From the NCBI GenBank assembly GCA_965226245.1, contig CBDDCL010000015.1, positions 4,960,001 through 5,024,000 of the forward strand: 64,000 nucleotides of DNA. Reading direction: 5' to 3'. The DNA is from CBDCYS01 sp965226245 (GTDB taxonomy: Bacteria > Acidobacteriota > Terriglobia > Bryobacterales > UBA6623). This document shows positions 42,516 to 51,910 of the stretch, piece after piece. The notes beneath the pieces were generated by a model. The model searched no databases, had not been told where the DNA came from, and saw only the letters and a program-made list of their open reading frames with translations. Each line of letters starts with the position of its first letter. The stretch's first letter is position 1. A program made the translations under genes and the position numbers.

Positions 42516-44870
42516 TTGGTGAGCCCCCAATCACAAGATCCGTTATCGACGCCGTCGAGCGGGCTCTCCTGCTCGAGATGGGCCGCGGTGGCCGCGGGAG
42601 CGGCTCTATTCTGCTCCGGGGGAGCGAGTCTGGTCAACGAAGTCGTCTGGCAACGGGCGCTCAAGCGTTTTCTTGGCGGCAGCGAATCGGTCAGCTCGAT
42701 GATCGTCGTGGTCGTCTTCATGTTAGGTTTGGGAGCTGGGTCGATTCTTATGGGACGGCGCGCCCAGCGGATCAGGAATCCGCTGGGCGCTTTCGCTATC
42801 GTGGAAGGTCTTTTAGCGGTAGTGAGCGCCCTGGTCTGCCTGGTTCTGCGCAGTGATCTGACCGAATCCATTTATCACGCTCAACTGGTCGCGGTCAGCC
42901 TGAATGTGCCGCTGCCCCTGGTCTTCGGATTGAGTGCAGGCGTCATCCTGTTGGCGCCCTGCCTGCTGATGGGAGCCACGATACCTCTGGCAACGGAAAG
43001 CTTCCAGCGCAGTCTGGGCTTTCAAAACCCCCGAATTCTCGGGCACTTGTTTTTCATCAACACCCTGGGCGGCGTCGCTGGAGCGATCGCTGCTAGTTTT
43101 TATCTGGTTCCGTGGCTGGGTTTTACGCTCACGATGGTGTTGAGTGTCGCCATGAACGCCTCTGCAGGCCTGTTGATGATCGGGCTGGCATGGTGGAGCC
43201 GGCGAGCGCCCCTGGCTGGAGCAGAAGCCGGCCTGACCGCGGATACCGCCCCTCCCCCTCCGCGGGACTTTCAGCGTTTCCGTCAGGCAGAGATCTTGCT
43301 GTTTGGACTGGGGTTTTGTTCTCTCGGGTACGAGATGTTGCTTTTCCGACTGTTCGCGCTTGAGTTCGAGCCTTTGCCTTACACTTTCGCGTTCGTGCTG
43401 GCGGGGTTTTTGCTGTTTTGGAGTGTGGGCGCGGGCGCGGTTGCCGGCAAGACGAGCCTGACAACCGGCCAGGCCATTCGACGCTGTGCGTTGTGGCTGA
43501 CGGCGCCGGCGTTGTCTCTCTACCTTTGGCTTGCCGTGATACTCGGCTGGGTGCCGGGTGAATTCCAAATCGCAAGGTTCCTGTTGATGGGGAGCCTGCT
43601 GGTATTTGCCTTGCTGAGTTTTGTGCCGTGTTTTTGGTTTGGCTTCTTGTTCGCACAGGTTACTTCGTCTGTCGCGAAGTCCTGGGGACGCGATGTGGGC
43701 CGACTTTACGCTTGGAGCACGGTAGGGTCGTGTCTCGGCACTCTGCTGGTCACGCTGGTCGGTTATGAGCTTCATCTCATCGTTTCGCTGGCGGCCCTGG
43801 TGCTCGTCCTGACCACGCTGCGGGAATATTGGCTCGGCAGGCGGCGAGGACGAGGGGAAATCAAGGCTGCCTCGAGACCTCGCTGGGCGTATAGCTTAGC
43901 GGGGCTGCTTGTGCTGCTGAGCGTTGGTTCTTCAGTGGATTTATCCCCCCTGCTTACCGGAGACAGTTTTCGGCTCTTCTTCAGCCGGGGCGGAGTCATC
44001 GGCGTCGATCGCGGAGGCAACCTGGTGTGGGACGGGCTATGGCATTCCAAGTTCTCGGATGGGCACGATCATATTGGAACCAACAATTGGCGCTTGGCGA
44101 CTTCGCCGGTGCTGGTGCATTCCAGCGGTCCCATTCGTGATGCCTGCGTGATCGGCCTGGGAACCGGAATCACAGCAGCGACGCTAGCCAAGTTAGACAG
44201 CCTCGAATCGCTCGATGTCTACGACATCAACCGCGGACTTGCCGACGTACTGGAGCACTACCCCGGCGGGTCTTTGGGAGTGCTGTCGAACCCTAAGGTG
44301 CGAGTCCTCTGGCGGGACGCAAGAGCCGGGCTGGCTTTGGGAGACAAAAAATACGACGTTGTCGTGACACAGCCGCTCTACCTGAAACAGTCGGGCAGCG
44401 GGTTGCTCAATTCCCTGCAATTCCTCACGGTGGTTCGCTCGCGGCTTAAACCGGGCGGTGTTTTCTGCCTTTATTCGGAAGGTTCGCCGGCGCAGCAGCT
44501 TGCCGTGCGGGAGACGGCGGCCGGTGTGTTCAATTACGGTGAATCCTTTTACGGGGGCTATCTGCTGGTTCTTTCACAGCAGCCTCTGTGTGTTGACCGC
44601 GAGTCCCTGGATAAACGTTTCAGCGCCTCGCCCCGTGACCCTCTTTGGCTGGAAATCGCCGGCTACGCCCGAACCAGAGACGCCCATGCGGTGCTCGAGC
44701 AGCTCGACCGCCCGCGGCTCTCGTGGGACGGCTTCGGCCTCGTGGTGACGGACGATCACCCGGTCATCGAGTACCCGGATGTGTTGGAGACCATGCAGCA
44801 GCAGAGACAGCTCGAATTAAGCAAAGTTACTCGGGGCCAGTTCACGATCGGACATTCTATATTTAGGTAA
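42516..44870 (+). CDS. Large membrane protein with C-terminal spermidine-synthase-like domain lacking the catalytic motif
   Basis: 784 aa. Residues 20-480 hold at least twelve hydrophobic helices (for example ALFCSGGASLVNEVVWQRAL and NTLGGVAGAIAASFY). Residues 500-780 form a SAM-binding aminopropyltransferase fold with CVIGLGTGITAATLAKL (about 546-562) and VYDINRGLADVL. The loop that should carry the catalytic Asp (D-x-x-D-P, or E-P-S-N-P in fused relatives) reads VVVTQPLYLKQSG, so normal aminopropyl transfer is doubtful. It starts the two-gene operon with a YHS-domain protein 11 bp downstream. Confidence 0.8.
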   Translation: MVSPQSQDPLSTPSSGLSCSRWAAVAAGAALFCSGGASLVNEVVWQRALKRFLGGSESVSSMIVVVVFMLGLGAGSILMGRRAQRIRNPLGAFAIVEGLLAVVSALVCLVLRSDLTESIYHAQLVAVSLNVPLPLVFGLSAGVILLAPCLLMGATIPLATESFQRSLGFQNPRILGHLFFINTLGGVAGAIAASFYLVPWLGFTLTMVLSVAMNASAGLLMIGLAWWSRRAPLAGAEAGLTADTAPPPPRDFQRFRQAEILLFGLGFCSLGYEMLLFRLFALEFEPLPYTFAFVLAGFLLFWSVGAGAVAGKTSLTTGQAIRRCALWLTAPALSLYLWLAVILGWVPGEFQIARFLLMGSLLVFALLSFVPCFWFGFLFAQVTSSVAKSWGRDVGRLYAWSTVGSCLGTLLVTLVGYELHLIVSLAALVLVLTTLREYWLGRRRGRGEIKAASRPRWAYSLAGLLVLLSVGSSVDLSPLLTGDSFRLFFSRGGVIGVDRGGNLVWDGLWHSKFSDGHDHIGTNNWRLATSPVLVHSSGPIRDACVIGLGTGITAATLAKLDSLESLDVYDINRGLADVLEHYPGGSLGVLSNPKVRVLWRDARAGLALGDKKYDVVVTQPLYLKQSGSGLLNSLQFLTVVRSRLKPGGVFCLYSEGSPAQQLAVRETAAGVFNYGESFYGGYLLVLSQQPLCVDRESLDKRFSASPRDPLWLEIAGYARTRDAHAVLEQLDRPRLSWDGFGLVVTDDHPVIEYPDVLETMQQQRQLELSKVTRGQFTIGHSIFR

Positions 44871-44881
44871 GAGAGACGCAG

Positions 44882-46267
44882 ATGATGAAAAAGGGAGTCC
44901 GCCCGAGTTCGATGGCTAGTGCTGTTCTCTTCTCCCTCGCCGTTCTCCTGACGGCCTTTCCATGCGGCGCTCAAAGCGGTGAGACCGCGGGCAGCGCCCC
45001 GGCGGAGTCTTCCCGGGCACAGCCTTTTTGTCCGGTGATCCGTGACCAGCCGGCCCTGCTGGAGCATGAAGCCGCTTACAAGGGGAAGCAAGTTCATTTT
45101 TGCTGCAACGACTGCTTGCGTGAGTTCGAGCGTAATCCCGACCAGTACGCCGCTCATCTGCCTGACCTCGCGCGGCTCGATGACGCGCCGCCCGCCCGGC
45201 CGCAAGATGACCCTGAGGATTCCTCTTTGCTGGGAGTGGATTTCTGGTGGGAGCTGGGACTACTGATCGCCGCCATCATCGCAGCCGTCTTGGCGCTGCG
45301 CTACCAGCCGGGAAAAGTTGCTCGACAGGAGGCTAAGACGGGTTTCCGGGTCGCGCCTCTGCTTGGCGCTGTACTCGTGGGGCTGGCGGTTCCTCTTTTC
45401 TATTTTGCGTCCGATTTCGAACGGATGTTCAGCGCCATAGATGAGAACAATATCGCCGATCTTCATTACGCTACTTTCGATGATTTTGGCTTGCCTCCGA
45501 TGCCGCCGCATCCGCCGGTGGAGAGAAGGCTGCAAGCGACGTTCTATCGCGGGAATGATGAACGGCACCCGAGGTTATTCAATGGCGGCCACTACCGCAC
45601 GACCACCTTCTACATAAGCCTGCGCACGGATGACGGGAAAGCGATTGAGTATGGCGACGACTTGAAGGACCAGGAAATCTCGGTCCGGCTCGAAATTGAA
45701 CGCGCGCCGAACACCGCGGATTTCTTTTTCGAAGACCGGACAATGGACGCCATTTTCGCGACTCGCGAGTTTGGCTATTACTTGGCGCGCGATGAACCGG
45801 TCCCTGACGCGCTGCCGCTCACCGTGCTCGAAAAGATGCAACGGTGGGAAGTTGTCTATCCGCTCGGGCCGGTCGCGCAATCCGGCCCCGTGACGGCAGC
45901 GGGAGTGATCTACGTATGCGAGCAACGGTACATGGACCGCAAGGACTATTCTCAGGCGCAACTGCTGCTGATTACGGGCCGCTGGTGGGGATCAGAGGAA
46001 AAGCCGATTCAGGGTTCGCGGTTTCACTATGCCATTCAATATGATCTTCATTTCGAGCAGGGCGTGATTGATGCGGAGTCCGATCTCTGGATGGGATCGC
46101 TCTATCGAACTCGCAAGGTCGATTTGCAAGATCTGCCGCACTCGGAGTGGTTCAGCCATGAGCCCATTCCGGTCCTGCCCGCCAAGACTTCCTATGATGC
46201 CGAGCTGCTGGAAATTGAGTCGTCGGGCGAAGATGAATTTCGCGTCAGCGGCGCCGACCGACGGTAG
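44882..46267 (+). CDS. Exported membrane protein with N-terminal YHS/TRASH-like metal-binding domain
   Basis: 461 aa. A signal peptide (ASAVLFSLAVLLTAFPCGAQ) is followed by a YHS-type unit, FCPVIRDQPALLEHEAAYKGKQVHFCCNDCLREFERNPDQY, with a Cys...CC..C arrangement suited to binding Cu or another soft metal. Two membrane helices (WWELGLLIAAIIAAVLAL and VAPLLGAVLVGLAVPLFYF) lead to a C-terminal beta-rich domain of about 270 residues that I do not recognise. It lies 11 bp after the fused synthase-like gene, so the two probably act together at the inner membrane. Confidence 0.75.
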   Translation: MMKKGVRPSSMASAVLFSLAVLLTAFPCGAQSGETAGSAPAESSRAQPFCPVIRDQPALLEHEAAYKGKQVHFCCNDCLREFERNPDQYAAHLPDLARLDDAPPARPQDDPEDSSLLGVDFWWELGLLIAAIIAAVLALRYQPGKVARQEAKTGFRVAPLLGAVLVGLAVPLFYFASDFERMFSAIDENNIADLHYATFDDFGLPPMPPHPPVERRLQATFYRGNDERHPRLFNGGHYRTTTFYISLRTDDGKAIEYGDDLKDQEISVRLEIERAPNTADFFFEDRTMDAIFATREFGYYLARDEPVPDALPLTVLEKMQRWEVVYPLGPVAQSGPVTAAGVIYVCEQRYMDRKDYSQAQLLLITGRWWGSEEKPIQGSRFHYAIQYDLHFEQGVIDAESDLWMGSLYRTRKVDLQDLPHSEWFSHEPIPVLPAKTSYDAELLEIESSGEDEFRVSGADRR

Positions 46268-46351
46268 CCCGTCCAATGTTGGCCGGCAGGGCGAGGCGAG
46301 TGGCGGAAAGTTCACCGCGCCGCTGTCCGCACATGGGGATCCGCTCCAGGG

Positions 46352-46372
46352 TATAATCGAAGGCCCGAGGAG
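46352..46372 (+). promoter_or_regulatory. Promoter -10 and ribosome site of the VOC-protein gene
   Basis: TATAAT at 46352-46357 lies 25 bp before ATG 46382, with GAGGAG at 46367-46372. No convincing -35 was found. Confidence 0.5.
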
Positions 46373-46381
46373 ACCATCAAT

Positions 46382-47203
46382 ATGCAAAGCAAGACTTTCT
46401 TCCATCTTTCCGCCTGGATCCTCGCGGCCCTGACCGCCGCGGTTCAGCCGCTCCAGGCGCAGACACCCGCGGCGCTGAATCAGGCCGGCGTGGGCATGGG
46501 ACACCTGCATGTTCTCGTCAGTGAAAGCAATTACGACGCCCACCGCAAGGCCTGGATCGAAGGGCTCGGAGCCCGGCCGGAGAAACTAGGTCCGCTCGAA
46601 GCACTTCTGCTGCCCGGCGTCGTCGTCGTGATCAAGAAGGGCGAGTCAGCGGGAGGGTCCGAAGGCACTGTGGTGAACCACCTCGGCTTCCTGGTCCAGA
46701 ACCTCGAGGCGCGGATCAAACACTGGGAAGGACTCGGACTAAAAGTCGACGAGCGCCGCCCAAGCCCGACCCAGGCTTTTCTGCGCTTCCCCGGCGACAT
46801 AAAAGTGGAGTTGAGCGAAGACCCGACCCTTACCACTGCCGTTGCCCACCACCATATTCACCTTTTCACGACGGAAGTCGATGCCATGCAAAAGTGGTAC
46901 GTCGAGAAATTCGGGGGCAGAGCTGGGGAACGGGGGAGATTTAAGGAAGCCTGGTTCCCGGGTGTGCGTGTATCGATCGCTTCCGCGAACGCCAAACCGG
47001 CCGGCAGCAAAGGCCGGGCGGTGGACCACATCGGTTTCGAGATCGACGGATTGGAAGCATTCTGCAAGAAACTCGAAGCGCAAGGCGTGAAGTTCGACGT
47101 CCCCTACAAGAACGTGCCCGCGATCAAGTCTTCGATCGCGTTTCTGACCGACCCCTGGGGTACCTACATCGAGCTGACCGAGGGGCTGGACCAGCTTCGC
47201 TAG
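46382..47203 (+). CDS. Exported VOC-superfamily (glyoxalase/dioxygenase fold) protein
   Basis: 273 aa with a signal peptide ending LQAQT. Two VOC modules are visible: MGHLHVLVSESNYDAHRKAWIEGLGAR with VNHLGFLVQNLE, and HHHIHLFTTEVDAMQKWYVEKFGG with VDHIGFEIDGLEAF and FLTDPWGTYIELTEG. The His and Glu at the usual metal positions (GHLHV, HHIHL, YIELTE) suggest a metal site. The reaction is unknown. It has its own promoter and GAGGAG site. Confidence 0.85.
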   Translation: MQSKTFFHLSAWILAALTAAVQPLQAQTPAALNQAGVGMGHLHVLVSESNYDAHRKAWIEGLGARPEKLGPLEALLLPGVVVVIKKGESAGGSEGTVVNHLGFLVQNLEARIKHWEGLGLKVDERRPSPTQAFLRFPGDIKVELSEDPTLTTAVAHHHIHLFTTEVDAMQKWYVEKFGGRAGERGRFKEAWFPGVRVSIASANAKPAGSKGRAVDHIGFEIDGLEAFCKKLEAQGVKFDVPYKNVPAIKSSIAFLTDPWGTYIELTEGLDQLR

Positions 47204-47336
47204 CGGTCCGCCGGCCCCATCCGGCTTTTGCGCCGGGCGTCACGAAAGGCCCGCGCCCGAAAACCCGCCTTCCTCACACTCCTGGGCGGCGGAAAGGCGG
47301 GCCTGTTGCCTAAGCCCGGTAGAATAAGTCGGCAAC

Positions 47337-48008
47337 ATGAAGAAAGCATTGAAGACCCTGGTTCTGCTTCTTGTGATCTACGCCGCCGGTGGCGCGCTCT
47401 TGGATCAATGGATTTTCCCCGAACCGCCGCCGGACGAGTCCTACTTTCCGCCTGTCGGATATGCCTTTGCTAGCGAGACCGAGGGTTTTGATCAGCGCAT
47501 CCTGAAGCGACAAGATGGACTATTCTGGATCGAGCTGACCTTGCGTCCAAACGCACCAGGGCCTCCCGAGCACATACACGCTTCCTTCCCGGAAAAGTTT
47601 CTTGTTGCCGAGGGTACGCTGAGTCTGCTGGCGGACGGCAAGGTTAGGGAGCTGGGCCCGTCCGAGTCTTTTCTCATTCGGCCCGGGGTGCCGCACAAGC
47701 CCTTCAACCAGACGGGTGAACCTGTCGTCGTGCGAGGCCCGTTCACCGAAGAATATGGAATCCGGGAACCATTCAGCGTGTTTCTGACCCAGGCGTACGG
47801 ATTCTTCGACGAAGACCCCGCCAATAACCAGGCGCCCAGGGCACTGCTCCAAATGTCGCGCTTTAGCCCCAGGTATGATTCGTGGCTGGCCGGTCCGCCG
47901 TTATTCGCCCAGCGGCTTCTGTTCCACGTAATCGGGCCGACCGCGCGTCTTTTGGGTTATCGGGCCTACTATCGCCGCTTTGCCCCGCCGAGCGGTACTC
48001 ACCCGTAG
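47337..48008 (+). CDS. Membrane-anchored cupin-domain protein
   Basis: 223 aa. One N-terminal membrane helix (LKTLVLLLVIYAAGGALL) precedes a cupin fold: PNAPGPPEHIHASFPEKFLVAEGTLSLLADG (metal motif H-x-H ... E) and LIRPGVPHKPFNQTGEPVVVRG. Such proteins often bind a metal and a small ligand. A TAGAAT box lies 14 bp before the ATG. No operon partner. Confidence 0.82.
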   Translation: MKKALKTLVLLLVIYAAGGALLDQWIFPEPPPDESYFPPVGYAFASETEGFDQRILKRQDGLFWIELTLRPNAPGPPEHIHASFPEKFLVAEGTLSLLADGKVRELGPSESFLIRPGVPHKPFNQTGEPVVVRGPFTEEYGIREPFSVFLTQAYGFFDEDPANNQAPRALLQMSRFSPRYDSWLAGPPLFAQRLLFHVIGPTARLLGYRAYYRRFAPPSGTHP

Positions 48009-48205
48009 GTCCTCGGCGCTGGCGCTTAGGCCGGCTTAAGGGCTGCTCTCGTTTCATGGGGCACGGGGGAGGTCGTCGAGGATCTTGCAGCTCGGGGATA
48101 TGCCGCACCGGATCTGGGCCGCTCCTCATACTCCGCGACAGGCCGATGGTATCGCGATAGCTACCCACTAGATTGCGGCCACCCGGCGGACTATTGCGAC
48201 AGACG

Positions 48206-49015
48206 TCAGAATAGCCGACCGAGGTTGTAGGTCAGTCCAGCCGCAAAGCCAAGATCGAACGGGGTCGCCAACAATCCGCTTTGCTGCAGCGAGAAGTCCA
48301 GAACGAGGTCAGCTCGCAAGCGGTAGCTGATCCCTTGCAGGAGAGAAACCCGGGAGGGCTGGCCGGTCGGGAATTCCTGCAGGTATTCGGCGAAAGCCGC
48401 GGCACGGCTTGAACGCGGTCCTGAGCCGAGTGTCCGTGAATAGCCGGCGATCAGGCTGGTCTGGCGTGAGGGATTGTTCTCTGATGCGTCCGTCGCCGCG
48501 GACCAAACCAGGTTGGTTACCAGGCTGTTGGGCCCGAAGCTATACACGGCGATCGCGGAGGCGCCCAAACGCGCTCCGTCTTCATCGCGCAGGAAGAAGA
48601 CTGCTTGGGGGGCTACGCCGAAGGAAAATCCGCCACTTTTGTAGAGAGCTCGGCGGATAGCGAAGCCAATGCGGTCGCCGAAGCGCGTATCACGTTCCCT
48701 TCCCATTTCCACGCTCGAGATGGAGTCGAAGCCGACACTGAATTCCATACCGCTCATGACGCCTTGCGGTGCGTCGGGCGTGAACTTGAAAACCGTCGGA
48801 AGCCCGAAGAACTCTCTGTTGCCAGACCCTCCAAGCTGCAGTTCGAGCGTCCCGGGGGCTGTGGTCGAATTGTCGTTGGAGAAAGTTGGCCGCTGTGGTG
48901 TGGCCTCGGCAGGGGGAGCAGCGCTGAGGTTCGTTCCGCATCCGAGAAGCAAAAGCGCCAGCGACGTGACGACCTGAGCCGTCGCAAACGCGACCTGCAG
49001 GCAGGAGAGAGCCAC
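48206..49015 (-). CDS. Putative outer-membrane beta-barrel (transporter-like) protein
   Basis: 269 aa from GTG 49015. An N-terminal signal sequence (VVTSLALLLLGCGTNLSAAPP) has a possible lipobox (LLGC). It is followed by alternating amphipathic strands (GTLELQLGGSGNREFFGLPTVFKF, GGFSFGVAPQAVFFLRDE, SLLQGISYRLRADLVLDFSLQQSG) and a terminal aromatic in TYNLGRLF, as in outer-membrane barrels. It resembles the phenol MetA-like and other uncharacterised barrel families. The substrate is unknown. Confidence 0.65.
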   Translation of the reverse strand: MALSCLQVAFATAQVVTSLALLLLGCGTNLSAAPPAEATPQRPTFSNDNSTTAPGTLELQLGGSGNREFFGLPTVFKFTPDAPQGVMSGMEFSVGFDSISSVEMGRERDTRFGDRIGFAIRRALYKSGGFSFGVAPQAVFFLRDEDGARLGASAIAVYSFGPNSLVTNLVWSAATDASENNPSRQTSLIAGYSRTLGSGPRSSRAAAFAEYLQEFPTGQPSRVSLLQGISYRLRADLVLDFSLQQSGLLATPFDLGFAAGLTYNLGRLF

Positions 49016-49162
49016 GACTTCGAGTTCTTTGGGGACTTGCTTCAGGATGATCCTTTTAAGCGTGACCGTCGGCGAGCGATCTCATAGGACTACGGATGGG
49101 TCCGCCAGTTGGTGATGTCGAAGGTGCGGCTCACCTCACGGACCAGAAGGCCCATCCTACCC

Positions 49163-49435
49163 TCACCAAGCTTCTCCCTGCTCAGCGGCCAGCCGGTACC
49201 ACTTGGCGGCTTCAGCGTAGTCTTGCGGGACGCCTTCGCCGTTGTCGCACATCACACCCAGGTTGTACTGCGCAGCGGCGTTTCGCTGCTCGGCTCTAGA
49301 ATGCAATTCCTCGACAGTCTGACACGCAAGAACCGCTATAAGTAAAGCGGTGGCTACCAGGAGTGCAGCGTCCTGAGGCAGGCGCAACAGGGGCCACGGC
49401 GAGAGAGTCCGAGCGAGTTTCTGCCCAGGCGGCAT
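49163..49435 (-). pseudogene. Sel1-repeat protein fragment
   Basis: 90 codons: a membrane helix (AALLVATALLIAVLACQ), then one Sel1 repeat (AEQRNAAAQYNLGVMCDNGEGVPQDYAEAAKWYRLAAEQG), then a stop. Sel1 proteins normally have many units, so this is probably truncated. Confidence 0.55.
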
Positions 49436-49663
49436 GCCCCTCTATTCTATGCACAGGTTACTGCCATAAGGCCGGAATTCCGTGGCGCGGGCAGCCCGGA
49501 TAAAAAATCCAGTGACCGCATCAGACAGGAAGTGAATATTCAAGCGGAATGGGTGGTGACAGGAGCGCGGCGTCTGGGAAGAGGAGTACGAGCAGCGGCT
49601 GGCCGGGTATCACGACAGCGAACTCGCCGCCGATCGCGGCACTCGAGTGGTGAGAAATGCAGT

Positions 49664-50647
49664 CTAAAACGTCGCGATGGGATTCAGCGGCGAGCCCGTG
49701 CCGCGATCGACGGGAATCGGCGCGGCGGTGAGCAGAAACTCCCAGCGGTTTTGGCGGCGGCACTCGACAGCCAAGTCTTCCAGATCGCAGTTGTCAAATA
49801 TCGGCGTACCGAAGGCGATCAGCATCAATTGATGGATCGGCATGCGGACCCCCTCGACGCCCGAGGGCATCACGTCGCTCGCAGCGTCGGAGCCGATCAT
49901 GGCAATGTCACGCTCGCGCAGCCACTTCGCCGAGGACGCGTAGAGCCCGGCGAACTTCCCCGACCAGGGGCCCTTCTCATCCCGCAGCTTCCAGCGGCCT
50001 GTGTAGATAAACACGACATCGCCCGGCTCGACTTTGAAGCCCGCTTCCTTTTCCCAGGCCGCCAGATCCTCGGGGTGGATCGGCGTGCCCGGTTCGAGAT
50101 AGTCGACGCCTTTGAGTTTCGGGATATCCATCAGAATCCCCTTGGTGAAGATTCCAGTCTTGAAATTGGTCACGGCCAGATGGGGCGTCCCGTCTTCTTT
50201 CACCTCGGCAATCTCGAAGCCGTTGTAGGACTTGCCCTGGTAAGCCATGTGGGTTAACGAGTCCATATGGGTATGGGCTAAGCCGTGATAATCGACCGTG
50301 TACTCGTCGCTGACGAACTGCCCGCTGTCTCCCGTGCTGAGCATGCGGTGCACGAACGGGCGCGAGTTGTCGGAGGCTTCTTCCTTCTCGACGTTACGCG
50401 CCAGCGATACGGAAACGCCCTCTTGGACGAGCGCCGCGGCTTGTTTGCGCTTTTCCGCGGTGATGAGGTTAACGGCGCCGAGCTGGTCCTCGGGACCCCA
50501 GCGTCCCCAGTTCGAGAGGTCTTTCATCCAGGTGTCCACGGTGGCCTTGGTGACGGTCTCGCGGGTTTGGCCGGAGGGTCCGCAGGCAACGAAGACGGCA
50601 ATGACAGCGGAGGCGAGGACGATCACTAGTGCGTTTCGATTGGTCAT
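49664..50647 (-). CDS. Lipoprotein of the cyclase / kynurenine-formamidase-like family
   Basis: 327 aa with a lipoprotein signal (VIVLASAVIAVFVACG). The cyclase-family metal motif is present as YHGLAHTHMDSLTHMAY, with VEPGDVVFIYTGRW and IGSDAASDVMPSG further on. Family members hydrolyse cyclic or N-formyl amides with Mn or Zn bound by the H-x-G-T-H-x-D-x-x-x-H motif (here HGLAHTHMDSLTH). The substrate is unknown. It is a stand-alone gene between two unrelated exported proteins. Confidence 0.85.
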   Translation of the reverse strand: MTNRNALVIVLASAVIAVFVACGPSGQTRETVTKATVDTWMKDLSNWGRWGPEDQLGAVNLITAEKRKQAAALVQEGVSVSLARNVEKEEASDNSRPFVHRMLSTGDSGQFVSDEYTVDYHGLAHTHMDSLTHMAYQGKSYNGFEIAEVKEDGTPHLAVTNFKTGIFTKGILMDIPKLKGVDYLEPGTPIHPEDLAAWEKEAGFKVEPGDVVFIYTGRWKLRDEKGPWSGKFAGLYASSAKWLRERDIAMIGSDAASDVMPSGVEGVRMPIHQLMLIAFGTPIFDNCDLEDLAVECRRQNRWEFLLTAAPIPVDRGTGSPLNPIATF

Positions 50648-50942
50648 GACTTTACTCCTTACTAGGCGTCTGAGGTGGTTCGGCCTGCAAACGGGCCGGT
50701 CATCTGATGCAGCGGTGATCAGCTTAACAGTTCATCAGAACAGATACTATCCGTGAGTGCGGAAAAACTGAAATAAACCGTCGTTGCCTCGCCCATGAAC
50801 TAATGTGTTAGCAGGTCCATCAATCCCTGGGAATCCAGGCTAGCAAGCTGAGCGAAAGAACGGGCGGCATCTAGCCGCTCCTAAAACTCGCGTCCATCAT
50901 CGATTCCAATCTCCGAACGCTCCTTTTCACCTGCTTCGAGGT

Positions 50943-51740
50943 TTATCTCTGTTTCTTTTCGAGCGGCCGCAACTCGATGCGGCGATAAAACAACTCCGCC
51001 CCCTCGGACTGAAACAGAATCTTTCCCCTCGTCAGGCTGGCATTGGTTCCTTCCATGACGAGGGTTCCGTTCACCCAATACCTGACGTGATCTGCGTCAG
51101 AGACCAGTTCGAGGACGTTCCACTCTCCGTGAGGCTTTTCGACTTCTTTTCCCGGATCACGGTAGCCCAGAGGCGCTTTGTAGGCGGCCCCACCCGGCCA
51201 CGGGGTTTTGTTGAAACGATCGAATGTTCGGCCGGCATCGTCGGGCTTCGTTACGCCGTTGACCGTCAGCTCAGGCCCTTTGACGAGGATGACGTCACCT
51301 GTGCTGCCTTCCATGATCTGAAATTCGATCGATGTTGGAAAAATGGAGCCCGGGAGCCCTGCTCTCTTCTGCGTATCCGGCGCGTGAAAGAGAATGCCGC
51401 TGTCGCGCGCTAGGTCCTTCCGGGGCGCGTGCGTCGCTTCGCCCCACTTGAACTCTGCCCGCAAATAGTAATCGCCGTAGTCCTTTTTGGTGATGAAATA
51501 CCCATATGGGGTTCCCGAGACGTGCACCATGCCGTCATGAACCCGAAACGTCCCATCCGGGTCATTGTTGAGGCCCCTGCCCTGGATAACCGTGTCGAAT
51601 TGCTCTAGACTCTTGCCGTCGAATAGCCAAATGGGCTTCCCTGTTGGCGGAATATCGGCCGCGGGAAGCGTCGCCGCGAACGAGAACGACGCGAGGAAGA
51701 TCATCACATGACGAATCGATCGGTGTCCAATCTGGATCAT
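50943..51740 (-). CDS. Secreted DUF1080 (3-keto-glycoside hydrolase-like) protein
   Basis: 265 aa with a signal peptide (HVMIFLASFSFAATLPAADI). The concanavalin-like DUF1080 fold is indicated by PIWLFDGKSLEQF, GTFRVHDGMVHVSG, DYYLRAEFKWGE, DSGILFHAP, EFQIMEGSTGD, WNVLELVSDADHVRYWVNGTLVMEG and ILFQSEGAELFYRRIEL. DUF1080 proteins act on sugars or 3-keto-disaccharides outside the cell and are plentiful in Acidobacteriota and Planctomycetota. Confidence 0.88.
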   Translation of the reverse strand: MIQIGHRSIRHVMIFLASFSFAATLPAADIPPTGKPIWLFDGKSLEQFDTVIQGRGLNNDPDGTFRVHDGMVHVSGTPYGYFITKKDYGDYYLRAEFKWGEATHAPRKDLARDSGILFHAPDTQKRAGLPGSIFPTSIEFQIMEGSTGDVILVKGPELTVNGVTKPDDAGRTFDRFNKTPWPGGAAYKAPLGYRDPGKEVEKPHGEWNVLELVSDADHVRYWVNGTLVMEGTNASLTRGKILFQSEGAELFYRRIELRPLEKKQR

Positions 51741-51888
51741 GATCCCTGCTCCTTTTTCAATCTAGCTTAGGTGAGTCGCCGAAACCACAGTCCACGTCAG
51801 TATACCTCCGCGCCGCCCAGCGAGCATTTGGACTTCCGTTCGTCGTAAACTGACATTTCTTCAAAGAGTTGGGGCAACTCAAAGAGCA

Positions 51889-51906
51889 CCAACTGCCGGA
51901 TTTAGG
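51889..51906. repeat. Solitary MITE-type terminus related to 1575-1592
   Basis: CCAACTGCCGGATTTAGG differs from the right end of the 1405-1592 MITE (CCAACTGCCGTTTTTAGG) at two positions. No partner end is found nearby. The IS1595 target site overlaps it. Confidence 0.5.
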
Positions 51907-51910
51907 TTCA

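Noticed and set aside
11036..46267. The two membrane spermidine-synthase-like proteins as recent duplicates
   Set aside because: They differ in helix number, length and catalytic loop, so they belong to separate subfamilies.
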